In this document: piece after piece, positions 7,296 to 15,098 of the stretch
Numbering within the stretch: position 1 is the first letter of the stretch
Layout: each line of letters opens with the position of its first letter
Assembly (NCBI RefSeq): GCF_022524345.1
Contig: NZ_JAKWJU010000002.1
Location: 4,192,501-4,256,500, forward strand
Source of the DNA: Streptomyces marispadix
GTDB taxonomy: Bacteria; Actinomycetota; Actinomycetes; Streptomycetales; Streptomycetaceae
Length of the DNA stretch: 64,000 nt
Direction of reading: 5' to 3'
Position numbers and translations under genes: made by a program
The notes under the pieces: model-generated
Databases searched by the model: none
Seen by the model: only the letters and a program-made list of their open reading frames with translations
Told to the model about the DNA's origin: nothing

Positions 7296-9163
7296 TCAGC
7301 ATTCAGGATTCCGCGGATGTGCGTCGCTGCCGCCGCGCAGTTCGGCGAGCATCGTCTCCCGTAGCCGCAGGGTCGCCACAAGCCGCTGGAAGGACTCCGC
7401 CCAGTAGGCTCCCGCACCCGGTGAGCCTCCTTCGGGCTCGTCGGGCACGGCTGCGAGCGGCTCCAGCCGACCCGCGTCGGCCGGCGGGAGACAGCGCTCG
7501 GCCAGGCCCAGGACCCCGCTGAAGCTCCAGGGGTAACTGCCCGCGTCCCGTGCGATCTCCAGGGCGTCGACCACGGCCCGGCCCAGCGGTTCCGCCCACG
7601 GCGCCGCGCACACGCCCAGCACGCGGAACGCGTCCGACAGCCCGTGTGCCTCGATGAAGCCCGCCGCCCACGCGGCTCGTTCGGCTTCGGGCAGCACTGC
7701 GAGAAGCCTGGCCGCGTCCCCCGCGCTCCCTTCCGGCGGAGCCGTGGGGGCGGCCCGATCAGGGCACGCGCCCACTCCGCGTCGCGCTGGCGTACGGCGG
7801 CACGGCACCAGGCCGTATGGAGGTCCCGCTTCCACTCGTCCGCGACGGGAAGGCCGACGATCTCCTGAGGGCCGCGCCCGCCGAACTGGTCCGGCCACGC
7901 CCACAGCGGTGCCGCCTCCACCAACTGCCCCAGCCACCAGGCACGTTCGCCCTTTCCCGCGGGCGGCTTGGGCACCACCCCGTCGCGCTGCATCTCCGCG
8001 TCGCACTCGTGGGGCGCCTCCACCGATATCCGCGGCGCCGTGGCGAGAGGGTCCGGAGTGACGTATGTACGGGCACGGGCCGCCATGCGGGCGGCGAACG
8101 CCGACCCCGGAAGGCAGGCGAGCAATTCCGCGGCGGTCGCGCGCACGGTACGGGAACGGTCGCCGAGCGCCCGCTCCAGAAACTCCTCGTCATGAACGCC
8201 GATGCTCTCGCGCAGCGAATCGAGGAACATCAGCCGGTCCTCGGCGCGCTCGTTCGCCCATGTGCCGGTCAGCAGGGCCAGCCCGGCGGCAGGGTCCCGG
8301 CGGCGCAGCGAGACGAGCAGGGCGACCCGCTCCGCGAACAGGCCCTCCTGCCACAGCCGTTGGGCCTCGCCCGGCGGCCGGTCCGTACCGGCTGGCGGCT
8401 CGGGCGCGCCATCGCCCGGCGCGGGCTCGGGACCGTCCCCGGCTCCGTACCGGTCCGCGCGTGCGGCGGCCCGGGCGGTCCGTCGGGTCCGGTCGTCCGT
8501 GGGTGGCAGGGCGTGGCGGAGCGCGAACCTCCACTCCGGGTTCAGACCGGCCAGCCACATCCCGCGAGGACCTGCGAACGCCAGCGTCTCGGCGCGCAGA
8601 TCGGTACGGGCGCGGGCCGCGTCCAGCAGGGCAGGAAGCTGTCCCTCGGGGGCGCGGTATCCGTGCTCGTTGGCGGCGGCAAGCCACTGCGGCAGCAGCT
8701 CCGCAAGATCCGGCGCCGTGCCGCGCCGGCCCCCTCCGGGGCCCTGGCCTCCGGGACGGCCCGCGAGCAGCAGCGTCAGCCGGTGCGCCGCCGCGGCGGG
8801 CAGCGGCGGGCGCGGGTCCTCGGGGGCGAGGGCGAGGCGCGGCCCCGCCGGTGCGGGCAGCAGCCCCGCCCGGTGGCGGACGGTCTCCACCGCCGCCGCG
8901 TCCAGCAGGGCCGCTGTGCTGCCACCCGGTGGCGTGCGCCGCTCGCTCCCCAGCAGCGCAGCCGTCACCAACGCGCCCCATGCAGTGGTGAGTTCGTCTG
9001 TGGGGTCCGCCGTGTCGTTGCCGTCCTTGCCGTCCTTGCCGTCCATGGCGCCAAGCACGTCGGGATTGGCCGGTCCATCGGGGGCTTCCGAGACCGCACC
9101 GGGTGCCGCCGTCGGCTGTGGCGGTGGTTGCGGCGGCGGCGTGGCCCTCGTCGTCCGGCTCAT
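7296..9163 (-). pseudogene. DUF5691 family protein, interrupted by a frameshift
   Basis: The start is ATG 9163 behind GGAGG with good spacing. The frame reads a Pro-rich N-terminus followed by an alpha-helical, HEAT-like protein for about 470 codons to ARALIG, then continues as nonsense. From about 7750 down to the stop at 7296 the family-like sequence resumes in another frame (GDAARLLAVLPEAERAAW, then helical text to NPEC). One base is missing, or two extra, in the G/C run near 7744-7760. Joined, the product is about 620 residues. DUF5691 proteins typically sit beside SWIM, MoxR, DUF5682 and VWA genes, as here. Both halves keep normal coding bias, so the lesion is recent or a sequencing error. 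The molecular function is unknown; it probably forms an operon with the SWIM gene 98 bases upstream. Confidence 0.8.
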
Positions 9164-9261
9164 CGCTCTCCCTCCGTACGGACGGCTCGCCGCCACCCGC
9201 CTTGCTGCCGACACTCGGCCCCGTTGCGGGCGAACGCTCGCGCCCGTGTGCTGAGACGGGC

Positions 9262-10905
9262 TCACAACGGCACCGCCTCTCCCTCGCTCCAGACCGTGTA
9301 CGGGGCGAAGCCCCTGTGGCCGCATTCACCGAACACCGTCACCGGGCGGCCTCCGGAGACCGCCGTAAGCCTCCACAGCGACGCGGGGGAGACGCCGGGA
9401 GCCACGGGGAGCGCGAACTCACCGCCCGCGTCCGCCAGTTGCCGTACCCCTGGGCTTCCGTGCGCCGCGCTCTCGCTGCCGCCACCGGTGCCGTCGCCGT
9501 GACCGGCCGCCGTACCGTCCCCGTACTCGCCGAGGACCGGCACCACATCGCTCAGTACCGCGGGCCAGGCGTCCAGCCAGGGGTCGTCGCACAGCGCCTG
9601 CCCATACGAGGCGAGCGAGTCGGTGACCGTGCCCCCTTCCGGCACGTGCCCGGCCGCCGAGGGCGTCCCATGACTCTCGCCGAGCACGGCACGCAGCGGA
9701 CGCGCTCCCGGGTGGTACGCCAGCTCCGCATCGATCGACGAGCCGACAGGCAGGGCCTGTTCGGGCGCGCGGCCCCCTGCCGCATACGACAGCAGCAGCG
9801 CCGGACGCCCCGACGCCAGACCCTTCAGCCAGATGCGCCGGGCCGTAAGCCGCCCTTCCTCGGTGTCGCGCTGTGCGAGCACCAGCCACTCGTCCCTGAC
9901 CTTCTCCGCTCCGCCCGCCAGCAGCTCCGCGGAGTCGACGGTGAGCCCGACCCTCGTCCTCACTGTCGCGGCGAGAGGTTCGGGCAAGCTGTCCAGGGCC
10001 AGCACGCCGCGATTCAGCAGATGGAGAAGCGCGCACTCCGACAGCAGCCTGCCGGGCCAGCCTCCGGCAGCGTCACCCGCAGGCGACGACGTACGTCCGG
10101 AGACGGGGACCGCGCCCAACTCCCGTATGCGCGCGGCCAGTCCGGGGGCCTGGGCGTCGACCATGCGCGAGGCCGTCTCCTCCCACTGTCCATAGCCGCC
10201 CTGCTCCGCACCGGCCAGACCCGCGCGCAGCATGTCCGCCAGCCGTTCCTCAAGCTCCGTGGCCCCCGCCGTGATCCGCCGCATCCGCCGCTGCGCCCGG
10301 CGGCGAGCGGCCTCCGGATCCGCTGGGCCGCGCGCCCCGCCACTCCCGGCGCCGGCGTCTGCCTCGTCTGCCGAGTCTCCGCCCGCGCGCCCCGGCCGGC
10401 CCCCGGCGGCCCTGCGCGCGGCCCGTTCGCGGCGGCCGGCGAGCCATTCGTTCGCCCACTCCGGCGGACGGCCGCCGGACCGTACGACCTGCGGGCTACC
10501 CGTTTCCCGCTCACCGGCCCACAACAGCAGCAGCCCCAGCGCGTGCTTGCACGGGAACTTACGGCTGGGGCAACTGCACTTGTATCCCGGCCCGTGACCC
10601 CTCCCGTAGCCCTTGTCCTGCCCGGGATCTCCCACCGGCCCGTCACCAGGCCCGTCACCAGGCCCTTCACCCGGTCCGTCTCCCGGCACGTCGGCCGAGC
10701 CGCCGTGCGGGCCGCCGAGATCCACCACCGTGCGATACGGCCTGCTCCCGCTGCCCTCGCACAGCCCCCACACCGCGCCGTCGCCGGAGCCCGCCTCCGA
10801 CCACGGGCCGGGCGAGGAGAGCTTGCTCCCCGCCCTGCGTGACGCGTCGTCAGGAGCCAGTGCCAGCACCTCTTCCGCCTTCCAGCGGACCCCCGGTCCA
10901 TCCAT
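9262..10905 (-). CDS. SWIM zinc-finger protein
   Basis: A 547-residue protein with a canonical SWIM motif, Cys110-x-Cys112-x6-Cys119-x-His121 (CSCPSRKFPCKH), which binds zinc and is generally a nucleic-acid or protein contact module. The N-terminal 80 residues (VRWKAEEVLALAPDDASRR) are typical of the Streptomyces family. A Gly/Asp/Pro-rich insert sits just before the finger, and a long helical region of unknown function follows. The ATG at 10905 is chosen because it lies seven bases after the -10 of a RecA-NDp-type promoter and has no Shine-Dalgarno site, implying a leaderless mRNA; a TTG 30 bases upstream is in frame but would lie inside the promoter. Divergent from the MoxR operon and upstream of DUF5691. 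Confidence 0.85.
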   Translation of the reverse strand: MDGPGVRWKAEEVLALAPDDASRRAGSKLSSPGPWSEAGSGDGAVWGLCEGSGSRPYRTVVDLGGPHGGSADVPGDGPGEGPGDGPGDGPVGDPGQDKGYGRGHGPGYKCSCPSRKFPCKHALGLLLLWAGERETGSPQVVRSGGRPPEWANEWLAGRRERAARRAAGGRPGRAGGDSADEADAGAGSGGARGPADPEAARRRAQRRMRRITAGATELEERLADMLRAGLAGAEQGGYGQWEETASRMVDAQAPGLAARIRELGAVPVSGRTSSPAGDAAGGWPGRLLSECALLHLLNRGVLALDSLPEPLAATVRTRVGLTVDSAELLAGGAEKVRDEWLVLAQRDTEEGRLTARRIWLKGLASGRPALLLSYAAGGRAPEQALPVGSSIDAELAYHPGARPLRAVLGESHGTPSAAGHVPEGGTVTDSLASYGQALCDDPWLDAWPAVLSDVVPVLGEYGDGTAAGHGDGTGGGSESAAHGSPGVRQLADAGGEFALPVAPGVSPASLWRLTAVSGGRPVTVFGECGHRGFAPYTVWSEGEAVPL

Positions 10906-10912
10906 GGTCACG

Positions 10913-10935
10913 ACCGTACGAGCCGCCACTGACAA
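10913..10935 (-). promoter_or_regulatory. RecA-NDp/PafBC-type promoter for the SWIM-DUF5691 genes
   Basis: Reading leftward: TTGTCAGTG (10935-10927), eight bases, TACGGT (10918-10913). This is an exact fit to the actinobacterial LexA-independent damage promoter consensus TTGTCRGTG-N8-TAnnnT, which is activated by PafBC in mycobacteria and is also described in Streptomyces. Transcription should begin at or beside the ATG at 10905. Confidence 0.75.
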
Positions 10936-11008
10936 TCGCCTGGCGCTGCACCGTCCACGACTGATCAGCGCAGGTCAGGGCGGGTACAGAGGTGATTGTC
11001 AGTGGCGG
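10923..11008. repeat. 15-bp perfect inverted repeat in the SWIM/MoxR divergent promoter region
   Basis: CCGCCACTGACAATC (10923-10937) is repeated exactly in inverted orientation as GATTGTCAGTGGCGG (10994-11008), 56 bases apart. Each arm holds one outward-facing TTGTCAGTG element, so the arrangement looks like two back-to-back activator/promoter sites serving the two operons rather than a hairpin. Confidence 0.85.
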
Positions 11009-11018
11009 GGTGCACGCT
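10996..11018 (+). promoter_or_regulatory. RecA-NDp/PafBC-like promoter for the MoxR operon
   Basis: TTGTCAGTG (10996-11004), eight bases, then CACGCT (11013-11018). The upstream element is perfect; the -10 differs from TAnnnT at its first base. Transcription would start near 11025, leaving a leader of about 30 bases that contains the GGAGGGGG ribosome-binding site of the MoxR gene. Confidence 0.6.
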
Positions 11019-11055
11019 TGGCGGCACATCGGCAGTCATGTGTGGAGGGGGACCT

Positions 11056-12174
11056 GTGACCATCGATTCCCGCGCCGGAGACACCGCGCAGCACGCGGCG
11101 CTGCGGCCCCATGCCGAGGACGCCTTCGCTGACGAACTGCGGGCGCTGGCCGCGGCGGACGACAGGCCGCGCCCCGAGCGCTGGCGGCTCTCGCCCTGGG
11201 CGGTCTCCATGTATCTGCTCGGCGGAGTGCTGCCCGGCGGAGGCACGGTGATCACGCCCAAGTACGTCGGGCCGCGCAGGCTCGTCGAAGTGGCCGTCAG
11301 CACCCTGGCGACGGACCGCGCGCTGCTGCTCCTCGGCGTCCCCGGCACAGCCAAGACCTGGGTCTCGGAGCATCTCGCGGCGGCCGTGAGCGGCGATTCG
11401 ACGCTGCTCGTGCAAGGCACCGCGGGCACCGCGGAGGAGGCGGTGCGCTACGGCTGGAACTACGCGCAGCTACTCGCCGAGGGGCCCAGCCGCGCCGCCC
11501 TCGTACCGAGCCCCGTGCTGCGAGCGATGGCGGAGGGCAGGACGGCGCGCGTCGAGGAGCTGACGCGCATCCCGGCGGACGTACAGGACAGCCTGATCAC
11601 CGTGCTGTCGGAGAAGACGCTGCCGATACCGGAGCTGGGCGAGGAGGTCCAGGCAGTGCGGGGCTTCAACCTCATCGCGACGGCCAACGACCGTGACCGC
11701 GGGGTGAACGAGCTGTCGAGCGCGCTGCGCCGCCGGTTCAACACGGTGGTGCTCCCGCTGCCCGAGACGGCCGAGGCGGAGGTCGACATCGTCGCCCGCC
11801 GTGTCGATCAGCTCGGCCGCTCCCTCGACCTGCCCGCCGCGGCGGACGGTACGGCGGAGATCCGGCGCGTGGTGACGGTCTTCCGCGAGCTGCGCGACGG
11901 CGTCACCGCCGACGGGCGTACGAGGATCAAGTCGCCCTCGGGGACGCTCTCCACGGCGGAGGCGATCTCGGTCGTCATGGGCGGCATGGCGCTGGCGGCC
12001 CACTTCGGCGACGGCGTGCTGAGGGCCGGTGACGTGGCCGCGGGCGTGCTCGGCGCGGTGGTGCGCGACCCGTCGTCCGACCGTGTGGTGTGGCAGGAGT
12101 ACCTGGAGGCGGTCGTGCGTGAGCGTGACGGCTGGAAGGACTTCTACCGCGCCTGCCGTGAGGTCTCGGCATGA
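11056..12174 (+). CDS. MoxR-family AAA+ ATPase
   Basis: A 372-residue AAA+ ATPase starting at GTG 11056 behind GGAGGGGG. Walker A is GVPGTAKT at 94-101. The Walker B segment reads RVEELTRIP, with Glu in place of the usual Asp of the DE pair. Sensor 1 is LIATANDRD, and an arginine-finger region follows (ALRRRFN). MoxR proteins are hexameric chaperone-like ATPases that work with VWA-domain partners to remodel or mature target complexes. Here the VWA partner is two genes downstream in the same operon, and translation is coupled to DUF5682 by an ATGA overlap. The upstream damage-type promoter suggests induction by DNA damage. The substrate is unknown. Confidence 0.9.
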   Translation: MTIDSRAGDTAQHAALRPHAEDAFADELRALAAADDRPRPERWRLSPWAVSMYLLGGVLPGGGTVITPKYVGPRRLVEVAVSTLATDRALLLLGVPGTAKTWVSEHLAAAVSGDSTLLVQGTAGTAEEAVRYGWNYAQLLAEGPSRAALVPSPVLRAMAEGRTARVEELTRIPADVQDSLITVLSEKTLPIPELGEEVQAVRGFNLIATANDRDRGVNELSSALRRRFNTVVLPLPETAEAEVDIVARRVDQLGRSLDLPAAADGTAEIRRVVTVFRELRDGVTADGRTRIKSPSGTLSTAEAISVVMGGMALAAHFGDGVLRAGDVAAGVLGAVVRDPSSDRVVWQEYLEAVVRERDGWKDFYRACREVSA

Positions 12175-15098
12175 CGGCTGCACAGGCCCGCGCTCCCGGG
12201 CACGGCGCGCCGGGGCGCGATGCTCCCGGGCCTGCCGCCTCCGAACTCCCCGACGCGCCGCTGCTGTTGGGCGTGCGGCATCACGGCCCCGGGTCGGCGC
12301 GTGCCGTGCGGGCGGCGCTGGAGGCCCGTCGCCCGAGGGTGCTGCTCGTAGAGGGGCCGCCGGAGGCGGACGGAGTCGTCGAGTTCGCGGGCGACGAAGC
12401 CATGCGTCCACCGGTGGCTCTCGTCGCACATGCTCCGGACGAGCCGGGCAGGGCCGCGTTCTGGCCGTTCGCGGCGTTCTCGCCTGAGTGGGTCGCGATC
12501 AAGTGGGCGCTGGAGCAGGGAGTCCCGGTCCGCTTCATCGACCTCCCCGCAGCGAACAGCCTTGCCGCACGTACGAGTGAGGACTCACGCACAGGCGAAA
12601 ACGACGAGCGGGACGTCGACGGGCGGGGGGCCGACGGCAGGGGGACTGACGGGCAAGAACCTGACGGACGAGGGGGCGATGGACAAAGCGGCGACAGCGA
12701 ACGAACCCCCGGGGAAGGGGAGTTCGCCACCGCGTACGGCGACGAGCGGAGCGGCCCCCCGGCGGCCGATCCCGTGCGCGTCGATCCGCTCGCGGTCCTC
12801 GCCGAGACGGCCGGTTACGACGACGCCGAACGCTGGTGGGAGGACGTAGTCGAGCATCGTGGAGCGCGCACGGGCTCCGATCCGTACGCGCCGTTCGCCG
12901 TGCTGGGCGAGGCGATGGCCGCCCTGCGGGAGGAGCACGGCGAGGCGGAGGGCACCCGTCCCGCGGGCGACGCCGGTGACCGCCGCGACGAGGTCCGCGA
13001 GGCCCATATGCGTCTGCGACTGCGCGATGCGGTAAGGGAGTTCGGCGCGGGCGGAGTCGCCGTCGTCTGCGGTGCGTGGCACGTTCCGGCACTCACCGCG
13101 AAGACGAGGGTCGCCGACGACAGAAGGCTGCTCAAGGGCCTGCCGAAGGTGAAGGCGGAGATCACCTGGGTGCCGTGGACCCATCGCAGACTCGCACGCC
13201 ACAGCGGCTACGGCGCGGGCATCACCTCTCCCGGCTGGTACGGGCATCTTTTCGAATCGCCCGACCGCGTCGTCGAACGCTGGATGACGAAGGTGGCCCG
13301 GCTGCTGCGCGACGAGGACCGCGGGGTGTCGTCGGCACACGTCATCGAGGCCGTGCGTCTGGCCGACGCGCTGGCCGTCATGCGGGGCAGGCCGCTCGCA
13401 GGGCTGACCGAGACCCTCGACGCGGTGAGGGCCGTGATGTGTGACGGTTCCGACGTGCCGCTCGTCCTGATACGGGACAGGCTCGTCGTCGGCGACGTGC
13501 TGGGCGAGGTCCCGGAGGCGGCGCCCGCGGTCCCGCTCCAGCGGGATCTGGCCAGGCAGCAGCGCACCTTGAGGCTCAAACCCCAGGCCGGTGAACGGGA
13601 GTTGGACCTCGACCTGCGCAAGGAGACGGACTCCGCCCGCAGCCGTCTGCTGCACCGGCTGCGCCTGCTGGGCATCGGCTGGGGGACGCCCGTGCACTCC
13701 CGTACGGGCAGCACCGGCACGTTCCGCGAGAGCTGGCGGCTGATGTGGGAGCCGGAGCTGTCGGTTCGTACGGCCGAGGCGGGGGTGTGGGGCACGACCG
13801 TCGAATCGGCGGCGACGGCCAAGGCCGTGTCGCAGGCCCAAGAGGCCGTCGAGCTGACGGAGGTGACCGCCCTCGCCGAGCAGTGCCTGCTCGCGGAGCT
13901 GCCGGACGCTCTGACGGTCGTCATGCGCGCGCTGGCGGACCGTGCCGCCCTGGACTCCGACGTCGGGCGGCTCGCAAGTGCCCTTCCGGCGCTGGTGCGT
14001 TCGGTGCGGTACGGCAATGTGCGCGGCACCGACTCGGCGGCGCTCACTGAGGTCGCGTACGGGCTGGCGGAGCGGGTCTGCGTGGGGCTGCCACCCGCGT
14101 GCGCGGGCCTCGACGCGGACGGCGCCGCACGGATGCGTGACCATGTCGACGCCGTGCATCGCAGCGTGGCGCTGCTGTCGCAGTCGTCCGGTGCGATGGA
14201 GGCGGACGCAACGGACCCTGACGCGGCGCACGTTGACACGGACGAGGCCGATGCAACGGAGCTTGCTGCGCGGGACGTTGCTGCACTGGGCGTAGCGGCA
14301 CCGGGCGTTGCTGCTGGGGAGGCCGATGGAGCCGAGTCCTCCGGCCGGTCCGCCTCTGCCGAGTCGCCTCGGCCGCACCGGCCACACCGGCCCAGCGGCA
14401 TCCGGTCACGCTGGCGTGCGGTGCTGGGCAGGCTCGCCTCACGCGACCGCATACCGGGCCTGATCCGCGGCCGTTGCGTCCGACTGCTGCTGGACGACGC
14501 CCAGTTGACGCACTCGCAGGCCGCACGGCTGATGGGGCTGGCGCTCTCGCCGGGCACGGCTCCGTCGGAGGCGGCGGCATGGATCGAAGGGTTCCTCGCG
14601 GGCGGCGGCCTGCTGCTCGTACACGATGAACGGCTTCTCGGCCTGGTGGACGGCTGGCTGGCGTCCGTACCGGGGGAGTCCTTCACGGACGTACTGCCGC
14701 TGCTGCGCAGGACGTTCGCGGAGTTCGAGCCGGGAGTGAGGCGCACCGTCGGCGAACTCGTGCGGCGCGGCTGCCACTTCACGGCGGCGGACATGGGAGT
14801 GGGGCAAGGGGGGCCGACGGGCGCTTCCGGCCTGGCACCGGGGTTTCCGCTACGGCGGATACGGCCGGGGCTCGAAGGCTTCGGTCAGGGGCTGGACGTG
14901 GCCCGCGCGGGCGGCGTCATGCCGACGCTGCGGCTGCTGCTCGGGCAGCCGCAGCCCGAAGGCGGCGGGCCTGCGGAGGCCAGATCGGCACAAGTACCGG
15001 CCGGAGCAGGGGACTTCGAGACGGCGACGACCCACGCGACCCACGCCGGGCGTGAGCAAGCCGGACCGGAGACGCACGATAAGGAGGCGGCCGTATGA
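12171..15098 (+). CDS. DUF5682 family protein (possible TIKI/TraB/EreA-like fold)
   Basis: A 975-residue protein coupled to both neighbours by ATGA overlaps. The N-terminal third has a conserved VRHHGPGSA motif near 35-43, then LLVEGPPEADG, RFIDLPAAN, and near 300 a second histidine motif, CGAWHVPAL. This pattern of an early Gly-His motif, a Glu, and a late GAxH motif resembles TIKI/TraB/EreA-type hydrolase folds, though that link is my inference. Two stretches are low complexity: an Asp/Gly-rich insert near 140-180 and an Ala/Asp/Glu-rich repeat near 680-740. The C-terminal part is helical. The gene lies between MoxR and VWA genes, so it is probably an effector, substrate or adaptor of that pair. 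No signal peptide or membrane helix is seen, so it acts in the cytoplasm. Confidence 0.85.
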   Translation: MTAAQARAPGHGAPGRDAPGPAASELPDAPLLLGVRHHGPGSARAVRAALEARRPRVLLVEGPPEADGVVEFAGDEAMRPPVALVAHAPDEPGRAAFWPFAAFSPEWVAIKWALEQGVPVRFIDLPAANSLAARTSEDSRTGENDERDVDGRGADGRGTDGQEPDGRGGDGQSGDSERTPGEGEFATAYGDERSGPPAADPVRVDPLAVLAETAGYDDAERWWEDVVEHRGARTGSDPYAPFAVLGEAMAALREEHGEAEGTRPAGDAGDRRDEVREAHMRLRLRDAVREFGAGGVAVVCGAWHVPALTAKTRVADDRRLLKGLPKVKAEITWVPWTHRRLARHSGYGAGITSPGWYGHLFESPDRVVERWMTKVARLLRDEDRGVSSAHVIEAVRLADALAVMRGRPLAGLTETLDAVRAVMCDGSDVPLVLIRDRLVVGDVLGEVPEAAPAVPLQRDLARQQRTLRLKPQAGERELDLDLRKETDSARSRLLHRLRLLGIGWGTPVHSRTGSTGTFRESWRLMWEPELSVRTAEAGVWGTTVESAATAKAVSQAQEAVELTEVTALAEQCLLAELPDALTVVMRALADRAALDSDVGRLASALPALVRSVRYGNVRGTDSAALTEVAYGLAERVCVGLPPACAGLDADGAARMRDHVDAVHRSVALLSQSSGAMEADATDPDAAHVDTDEADATELAARDVAALGVAAPGVAAGEADGAESSGRSASAESPRPHRPHRPSGIRSRWRAVLGRLASRDRIPGLIRGRCVRLLLDDAQLTHSQAARLMGLALSPGTAPSEAAAWIEGFLAGGGLLLVHDERLLGLVDGWLASVPGESFTDVLPLLRRTFAEFEPGVRRTVGELVRRGCHFTAADMGVGQGGPTGASGLAPGFPLRRIRPGLEGFGQGLDVARAGGVMPTLRLLLGQPQPEGGGPAEARSAQVPAGAGDFETATTHATHAGREQAGPETHDKEAAV

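Noticed and set aside
7817..9502. Plus-strand open frame opposite DUF5691
   Set aside because: No ribosome-binding site and low-complexity Arg/Gly/Pro text; the minus strand has a family-like protein despite its frameshift.
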